A stretch of 64,000 nt of DNA from Methylophaga sp. (GTDB taxonomy: Bacteria > Pseudomonadota > Gammaproteobacteria > Nitrosococcales > Methylophagaceae), in NCBI GenBank assembly GCA_002696735.1, contig NZSL01000007.1:283347-347346 (forward strand), read 5' to 3'. The position numbers were made by a program, and so were the translations under genes. The notes below the pieces were generated by a model. That model made no database searches. It was not told the DNA's origin and saw nothing but the letters and a program-made list of their open reading frames with translations. Shown piece by piece: positions 59,060 through 64,000 of the stretch (position 1 is its first letter; the number at the start of each line of letters is the position of its first letter).

Positions 59060-59398
59060 ATGCCACATTGCATTATTGAATTTTCCAGCTCACTGGATAT
59101 CTCACCAGACATATTGGTGGAGGCCGTTCATCATGGGGTATTGGAATCGGCTTTATTTGAGTCATCCCATATTAAAACCCGAGCACTGGCTTATGAGTAT
59201 TTTCGACTGGCGGAGGACTGTAACGATTTTATCCATGTCACTATCCGTCTGCATGACGGCCGCACCACACAACAGAAGCAACAGTTAACCAAACTGGTAT
59301 TACAACAGTTGGAAAAACTTGCGTTAAAAAGTACTTCTATAACGCTAGAAACGGTAGATATTGAAACTGAAAGTTATGCGAAAGCTATCACCCCTTAA
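59060..59398 (+). CDS. 5-carboxymethyl-2-hydroxymuconate isomerase-family protein
   Basis: 112-residue tautomerase-superfamily protein with the diagnostic N-terminus MPHCIIEFS, whose Pro2 is the catalytic base. The rest resembles CHMI (HpaF). No homoprotocatechuate pathway gene is beside it, so its substrate is unknown. Confidence 0.8.
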   Translation: MPHCIIEFSSSLDISPDILVEAVHHGVLESALFESSHIKTRALAYEYFRLAEDCNDFIHVTIRLHDGRTTQQKQQLTKLVLQQLEKLALKSTSITLETVDIETESYAKAITP

Positions 59399-59418
59399 CC
59401 ATTAAATGCACATCCCTT

Positions 59419-60420
59419 TCAGGTTTGAATACCCTGTTTTTCCGCTAATACTTGCTGATGGCGCATTGCTGTAACGGAAGGATTCTCACCAAATAGACTG
59501 GTGTAATCATGGGTAAACTGACCGGCATGAAAAAAGCCCCATTGCTGGGCAATCATCGAGATGGTCTGCTCATCCTCTAACCCGTTTAGCAAAATCCGTC
59601 TTACAGCATTGAGCCTTGAAATCCGCATACATTTAAGCGGGCTTATTCCCAATACATCTTCAAAACAATATTGCAGGGTACGACGACTGACATGTGCCAG
59701 ATCACACAGATCCGTAATACTGAGCGGTTTATCAGGGTGGGAGTCCAGATACGCTGTAATCTTTTCTACCACGGCACGGCGTTTCACAAAGCTCGGTTTT
59801 TCATGAATCTGCTGCTCGTTTTGCTGCAGAATCTCCAGCACTGCCATAATTAAAATATCTTCCTGATGCTGTCGGATCAGATGATCTTGTTGTGGCTTCA
59901 AAACATCATTTAACAAGTAACGCAGTGAATTCAGTTTGTCGGACTGCCAGAATCTTAATGGCGAATAAAACAAACTGTTATCTAATACGATACCTTGTTT
60001 ACGAGCGAAAGCATGAAGCGTGGCTTGATTAATGACAATGCCAAAAATATTGAATTGTTCTGGGGTAACTAATTCAAACTGGGTATTGCCAGGCCGAATC
60101 ATCAGATGATCACTACTGACATGATGACCATTGATACGGCAGGATTTTTCATCTGCTGAAAAACCCAGCCAGATTGCATTAGGCCATACATTGCATTGTT
60201 GTCTTACGGTTTGGCTGGTGTGCTCTCGAAAGGCATGAACTGAATCAAACAGTACTTCTTCAATTTTGCCGTAAAAGCGTCCGTTACTAATCTGATCATA
60301 CTGCTGTTGCCAGTTTTTCAGGTTATGGGCCTGCTCGTCGGCGTCTGTAGCTTCCATAACGCACCATTTAGATACAGTCCCGCTTTGTTTAGGTGCAAAT
60401 TCTTCTGGATTATCGGTCAT
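59419..60420 (-). CDS. eutR: AraC-family regulator, EutR-like
   Basis: 333 residues: an N-terminal sensing domain (about 1-215) and a C-terminal AraC DNA-binding domain (about 225-325) with two HTHs (LSITDLCDLAHVSRRTLQYCFEDVLGISP and TISMIAQQWGFFHAGQFTHDYTSLFGENPS). It is divergent from eutB with a 178-base gap, so activation of eutBC by ethanolamine plus adenosylcobalamin, as with enterobacterial EutR, is the likely role (inference from position). Confidence 0.82.
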   Translation of the reverse strand: MTDNPEEFAPKQSGTVSKWCVMEATDADEQAHNLKNWQQQYDQISNGRFYGKIEEVLFDSVHAFREHTSQTVRQQCNVWPNAIWLGFSADEKSCRINGHHVSSDHLMIRPGNTQFELVTPEQFNIFGIVINQATLHAFARKQGIVLDNSLFYSPLRFWQSDKLNSLRYLLNDVLKPQQDHLIRQHQEDILIMAVLEILQQNEQQIHEKPSFVKRRAVVEKITAYLDSHPDKPLSITDLCDLAHVSRRTLQYCFEDVLGISPLKCMRISRLNAVRRILLNGLEDEQTISMIAQQWGFFHAGQFTHDYTSLFGENPSVTAMRHQQVLAEKQGIQT

Positions 60421-60598
60421 CTGCTTTACCTGTTTTAATAATAATGCCGGTGCTGCCTAAGTAAGTAACTGAATATAAACCCAATATTATTTTGCCGATT
60501 TTCGATATTCGGCCGGTATAGATATCGCATTCATAGTTTGTAAACTTTGTTTATTCAGGTGCAATTTTTATTCCATCTAATTGGATTTAAAGCAGTTT
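60421..60598. promoter_or_regulatory. eutR-eutB divergent promoter region
   Basis: Contains GCCGA and TCGGC arms (60494-60513) and CGATAT and ATATCG arms around GGCCGG (60508-60530), which may be the AraC-type operator. No consensus for EutR is applied here. Confidence 0.4.
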
Positions 60599-62011
60599 AT
60601 GAGCCAAAGCTATCGATATCAGTTGGGCAGCAAAACCTATCAATTCGCAGATTTAGCTGAATTGATGGCAAAGGCGACCCCTGCCCGCTCGGGAGACCGA
60701 TTGGCCGGTGTTATTGCTGAATCAGCAGAACAACGTGCTGTCGCTCAATTGCTATTAGCTGAAGTACCTTTAAAAACATTTCTGAATGAAACGTTAGTAC
60801 CTTATGAAGATGATGAAATTACGCGTCTGATTATCGACGAACATGATGCAGAAGCATTTTCAGTTATCTCTCATCTGACAGTCGGTGATTTTCGGAATTG
60901 GTTACTAACCGATACCGCAAGCACAGAAGTCCTGAAACAAGTCAGTGCTGGCATTACCCCGGAAATGGCTGCTGCTGTCAGCAAAATTATGCGTAATCAG
61001 GATTTGATTCTGGTCGCCCAGAAATGTCGAGTGATTACAGCTTTTCGCAACACCATCGGTTTACCCAAACGCCTGTCTACCAGACTGCAACCTAATCACC
61101 CGACCGATGATGTCAATGGCATCGCGGCCAGTATGCTGGATGGTCTTTTATATGGTTCTGGGGATGCAGTTATTGGTATTAACCCGGCAACCGATAATGT
61201 GACGCAGGCCACGCGGCTAATGAATCTCATGGATGAAGTGATTTCTTTGTATGAAATCCCAACACAATCCTGCGTCCTCACTCATGTCACGAATACACTG
61301 GAATGTATCGAAAATGGCGCTCCGGTAGATTTAGTTTTTCAATCGATCGGGGGAACGGAAAAAACCAACAGCAGTTTTGGCTTTAATCTAGCGATCCTGG
61401 CTGAGGCCCAACAAGCGGCTTTATCACTGAACCGTGGCACCGTTGGCCAGAATGTGATGTATTTTGAAACCGGACAAGGCAGTTCTCTTTCGGCAAATGC
61501 ACATCATGGTCTGGATCAGCAAACCTGTGAAGCCCGCGCCTATGCCGTTGCCCGTAAATTTGACCCATTACTGGTCAACACAGTGGTTGGTTTTATCGGC
61601 CCTGAATATCTGTTTGATGGCAAAGAGATTATTCGCGCCGGTCTGGAAGATCATTTCTGCGGCAAGTTATTAGGGCTGCCAATGGGCTGTGATGTCTGCT
61701 ACACCAATCATGCTGAAGCCGATCAGAATGATATGGATAATCTTCTGACATTGCTTGGTACAGCCGGCTGCTCATTTGTGATGGGCATTCCCGGCTCAGA
61801 TGACATCATGCTCAATTATCAGACCACCTCATTTCATGATGCGTTATATGCCCGACGGGTGTTGGGTTTAGGTGCCGCGCCAGAATTTGAAGCGTGGCTG
61901 GAAAAGATGCAGATCATGAGTAATGCTGGACTGGCCCAACTCACCAATCATTTACCTCCAGCCTTCGCCGGTTCACTGAACAGCTCAGCCGTGAGGCATT
62001 TTCATGGTTGA
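60599..62011 (+). CDS. eutB: Ethanolamine ammonia-lyase large subunit
   Basis: 470 residues from the ATG at 60599 (an in-frame TTG at 60581 is less likely). Adenosylcobalamin-dependent enzyme splitting ethanolamine into acetaldehyde and ammonia. Conserved blocks: PARSGDRLAGVIAES, GLPKRLSTRLQPNHP, DGLLYGSGDAVIGINP, FETGQGSSLSANAHHG and LLGLPMGCDVCYTNH. Overlaps eutC by 8 bases. No eutA reactivase and no microcompartment shell gene are in the window. Confidence 0.96.
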   Translation: MSQSYRYQLGSKTYQFADLAELMAKATPARSGDRLAGVIAESAEQRAVAQLLLAEVPLKTFLNETLVPYEDDEITRLIIDEHDAEAFSVISHLTVGDFRNWLLTDTASTEVLKQVSAGITPEMAAAVSKIMRNQDLILVAQKCRVITAFRNTIGLPKRLSTRLQPNHPTDDVNGIAASMLDGLLYGSGDAVIGINPATDNVTQATRLMNLMDEVISLYEIPTQSCVLTHVTNTLECIENGAPVDLVFQSIGGTEKTNSSFGFNLAILAEAQQAALSLNRGTVGQNVMYFETGQGSSLSANAHHGLDQQTCEARAYAVARKFDPLLVNTVVGFIGPEYLFDGKEIIRAGLEDHFCGKLLGLPMGCDVCYTNHAEADQNDMDNLLTLLGTAGCSFVMGIPGSDDIMLNYQTTSFHDALYARRVLGLGAAPEFEAWLEKMQIMSNAGLAQLTNHLPPAFAGSLNSSAVRHFHG

Positions 62012-62903
62012 AGATAAAGACGTGCTGATAACGGATCAATACAAAGCTGATGAAGACATGGTGACGCATAATCCATGGCGTCAGTTGAGACAGTTCACTG
62101 CGGCACGTATTGGTCTTGGTCGTGCCGGGGTCAGTACGCCAACCCGGGAATCTCTGGAATTTCAACTGGCTCATGCCCAGGCTCGTGATGCGGTGCATAC
62201 CGAGCTGGATGTTGAAACCTTGCAACAGCAGCTGCTCCAATTGCAGCAGGATTTTCCACAAATCACTACTCAACCGCCACTGATATTACATAGTCGAGCC
62301 ATCGATCGTGTGACCTATCTGCAACGTCCTGATTATGGACGACAGTTGGATGAGGAAAGTTTTACCAGCCTGAAACCATATTACACAAAAACGCCTTATG
62401 ACCTTGCGCTGGTCATTGCTGACGGCTTATCTGCCACTGCGATTCATCAAAATGTCGTGCCTTTTATTAGCGCTTTGCTGCCGATATTAATCGACGGCAT
62501 TGAGGACTTCACACTGGCACCGATCACCTTGGTTCAACAGGGCCGCGTGGCCATTGGTGATGATATCGGAGAAGCACTTAATGCCAAGGCGGTATTGATG
62601 CTGATTGGCGAACGTCCCGGTCTCAGTTCACCGGACAGTCTTGGCTTGTATATGACCTGGTCACCCAAACGTGGTCTGACCGATGACAAACGAAATTGTA
62701 TCTCCAACGTGCGGCAAGCAGGGCTTTCCTATGCTACTGCAGCACACAAATGCCTTTATCTGCTGAGTGAAGCTCGCAGGCTCCAGTGTTCTGGTGTTGC
62801 TATCAAGGATCGATCGACTGAAAAAGTCCTTGATAGCAGCGCCGTTCAAACCAGCTTTTTGCTGGACAACAAAGTTGACCGAAAAGGGGTAAACGGGAAA
62901 TGA
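62004..62903 (+). CDS. eutC: Ethanolamine ammonia-lyase small subunit
   Basis: 299 residues, the usual length, completing the EutBC enzyme and carrying most of the cobalamin interface. Typical blocks: TAARIGLGRAGVSTPT near the N-terminus, LALVIADGLSATAI, VLMLIGERPGLSSPDSLGLYMTW and RNCISNVRQAGLSYATAAHKCLYLL. Translation is coupled to eutB by overlap. Confidence 0.96.
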   Translation: MVEDKDVLITDQYKADEDMVTHNPWRQLRQFTAARIGLGRAGVSTPTRESLEFQLAHAQARDAVHTELDVETLQQQLLQLQQDFPQITTQPPLILHSRAIDRVTYLQRPDYGRQLDEESFTSLKPYYTKTPYDLALVIADGLSATAIHQNVVPFISALLPILIDGIEDFTLAPITLVQQGRVAIGDDIGEALNAKAVLMLIGERPGLSSPDSLGLYMTWSPKRGLTDDKRNCISNVRQAGLSYATAAHKCLYLLSEARRLQCSGVAIKDRSTEKVLDSSAVQTSFLLDNKVDRKGVNGK

Positions 62904-62928
62904 CTTTAACTAAAATGAGGATAGTAAG

Positions 62929-64000
62929 ATGGAAAACTCGCCAACACTAGAATCCTTGCAGGCAGCGTTAGATGCCCAGCAAGCTGTATTCGAAATGCAT
63001 CAGGCCATGAATGTAGAAGTTTTTTATTGGTGGTGTACTGCCATCATGTTAATGATACATGCAGGCTTTCTGGCCTATGAAATGGGCGCTTCACGAAGTA
63101 AAAACGCACTTGCAGCCGGTATCAAGAATATTCTTGCTATCGCACTGATTATTCCGGCATTTTATCTGTTTGGCTGGTGGATTTATAACGCATTTCCTAA
63201 TGGTTTTGTCCCTATTGAAGCAGCAGCTGCATTACCATGGGCTGCCAGTATGGGTCCTGATGTTCAGGATATGGGAACCGGGATTTTCTGGGCAGCATTT
63301 GCCTTATTCGGGGCCACAACCGGGTCAATACTATCCGGGGCGGTTATTGAAAGGATACGGGTCAGTGCGTTTCTGATACTGACTATTTTCCTGGGTGGTG
63401 TGGTCTGGATTATGGCAGGGGCATGGGGCTGGCATCCAGATGGCTGGTTGTTAACCGAATTTGGTTATCACGATGTCGGTGCTTCTGGCGTTGTACATGC
63501 TGTAGCGGGTTTCTTTACTCTGGGTGTTTTGATGAACCTGGGTGCTCGTAAAGGCAAGTTCATTGACGGTGTGCCACAAATCATTTCTCCTCACAGCCTG
63601 CCAATGACATTGATTGGCCTGATGATGATTATCTTTGGTTTCTTCGGGTTCCTCGGTGGTTGCATCATCTTTAATGGTGGTGAGACAGGTTGGACCACAA
63701 TTTATGGAACACCTACTAACCTTTCAGCATTTGCTTTTAATACGCTGATGGGATTTGCCGGAGGTATTATTGGTTGCTACATCGCTACACGTGACCCATT
63801 CTGGACCATGTCTGGTGGTCTGGTCGGTATTATCTCTGTAGCAGCTGGTCTGGATATCTACTCTCCTTCACTTGCGTTCATCATTGCCGTGACTACCGGT
63901 ATCGTGGCAGTTCAATTTGCCAAGTTCCTGGAAAAACGTGGTATTGATGACGCGGTCGGCGCTGTCAGTGTTCATGGTTTCACAGGTGTTGTTGCGGTTG
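62929..64000 (+). CDS. amt: Ammonium transporter (Amt), truncated by the window edge
   Basis: Starts at the ATG at 62929 with GAGG 8 bases upstream, 25 bases after eutC; 357 codons are visible and the frame is still open at the edge. Amt/MEP motifs: WWCTAIMLMIHAGFLAYEMGASRSKN, SGAVIERIRVSAFL, HDVGASGVVHAVAGFFTLGV (conserved GSxVVH region and His) and FGFFGFLGGCIIFNGG. It is placed in a unit with eutBC and may recover ammonia from, or help sense, ethanolamine breakdown. Confidence 0.93.
   Translation, partial: MENSPTLESLQAALDAQQAVFEMHQAMNVEVFYWWCTAIMLMIHAGFLAYEMGASRSKNALAAGIKNILAIALIIPAFYLFGWWIYNAFPNGFVPIEAAAALPWAASMGPDVQDMGTGIFWAAFALFGATTGSILSGAVIERIRVSAFLILTIFLGGVVWIMAGAWGWHPDGWLLTEFGYHDVGASGVVHAVAGFFTLGVLMNLGARKGKFIDGVPQIISPHSLPMTLIGLMMIIFGFFGFLGGCIIFNGGETGWTTIYGTPTNLSAFAFNTLMGFAGGIIGCYIATRDPFWTMSGGLVGIISVAAGLDIYSPSLAFIIAVTTGIVAVQFAKFLEKRGIDDAVGAVSVHGFTGVVAV

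Overview
The window is 64 kb of a gammaproteobacterial chromosome with moderate GC. The organism is probably a marine methylotroph of the Methylophaga type. That is inferred from protein style and gene order (gyrA-serC-pheA, aceE-aceF-lpd with one lipoyl domain on both E2 and E3, thiC-thiO-thiS-thiG-thiDE, eutBC-amt); no rRNA gene is present to confirm it. No tRNA, rRNA, CRISPR array, prophage or intact insertion sequence was recognised.

Layout. 0-7 kb: dam and the pyruvate dehydrogenase operon aceE-aceF-lpd (minus strand). 6.9-10.6 kb: a small secreted Cys-rich protein with three EGKCGEAKCG units (like HvfA/bufferin RiPP precursors), then DoxX, MsrP and MsrQ on the minus strand, facing a divergent ECF sigma factor and a zinc-finger anti-sigma. 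The MNIO/DUF692 and DUF2063 modifying genes that normally accompany such precursors are absent. 10.7-20.1 kb: a tight seven-gene minus-strand operon, gyrA-serC-pheA-ispH-ABC permease-ABC ATPase-DUF1244. 20.2-22.3 kb: a transport auxiliary lipoprotein, apt and a MotY/OmpA-like gene. 22.3-27.9 kb: thiamin synthesis operon under a TPP riboswitch. 28-28.5 kb: an Smr-domain gene.

28.5-37.4 kb is accessory. It holds a low-GC divergent pair, DUF4062-TPR and SIR2-like (possible defence genes). Next come single genes (DUF1415, HutG-like, a Cys/His-rich mini-protein, a YqaA/DedA-like protein, PfpI, MltF) separated by dispersed palindromic repeats of at least two families. 37.9-46.5 kb: an autotransporter, two divergent L,D-transpeptidases, an SRPBCC protein, a TonB receptor, a probable gene remnant and a DUF3592 protein.

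46.7-56.3 kb is a cyclic-di-GMP block: a protoglobin-GAF-PAS-GGDEF-EAL protein with a degenerate GGDEF, a PAS-GAF-GGDEF cyclase and a multi-PAS GGDEF-EAL protein. It ends in a secreted PEP-CTERM-like protein whose leader folds like a GEMM (class I c-di-GMP) riboswitch. Signal enzymes and a probable signal-responsive target therefore lie side by side.

56.4-64 kb: a UPF0210 protein with a double-ACT protein, two small genes, then an EutR-like AraC regulator divergent from eutB-eutC-amt. This last set suits use of ethanolamine as a nitrogen source; amt runs off the right edge.

The most interesting items are the HvfA-like locus without maturation enzymes (9.1-10.6 kb), the GEMM-like leader (55.6 kb), the DUF4062/SIR2 pair (28.6-32.1 kb) and the repeat-separated gene series (32-36 kb).
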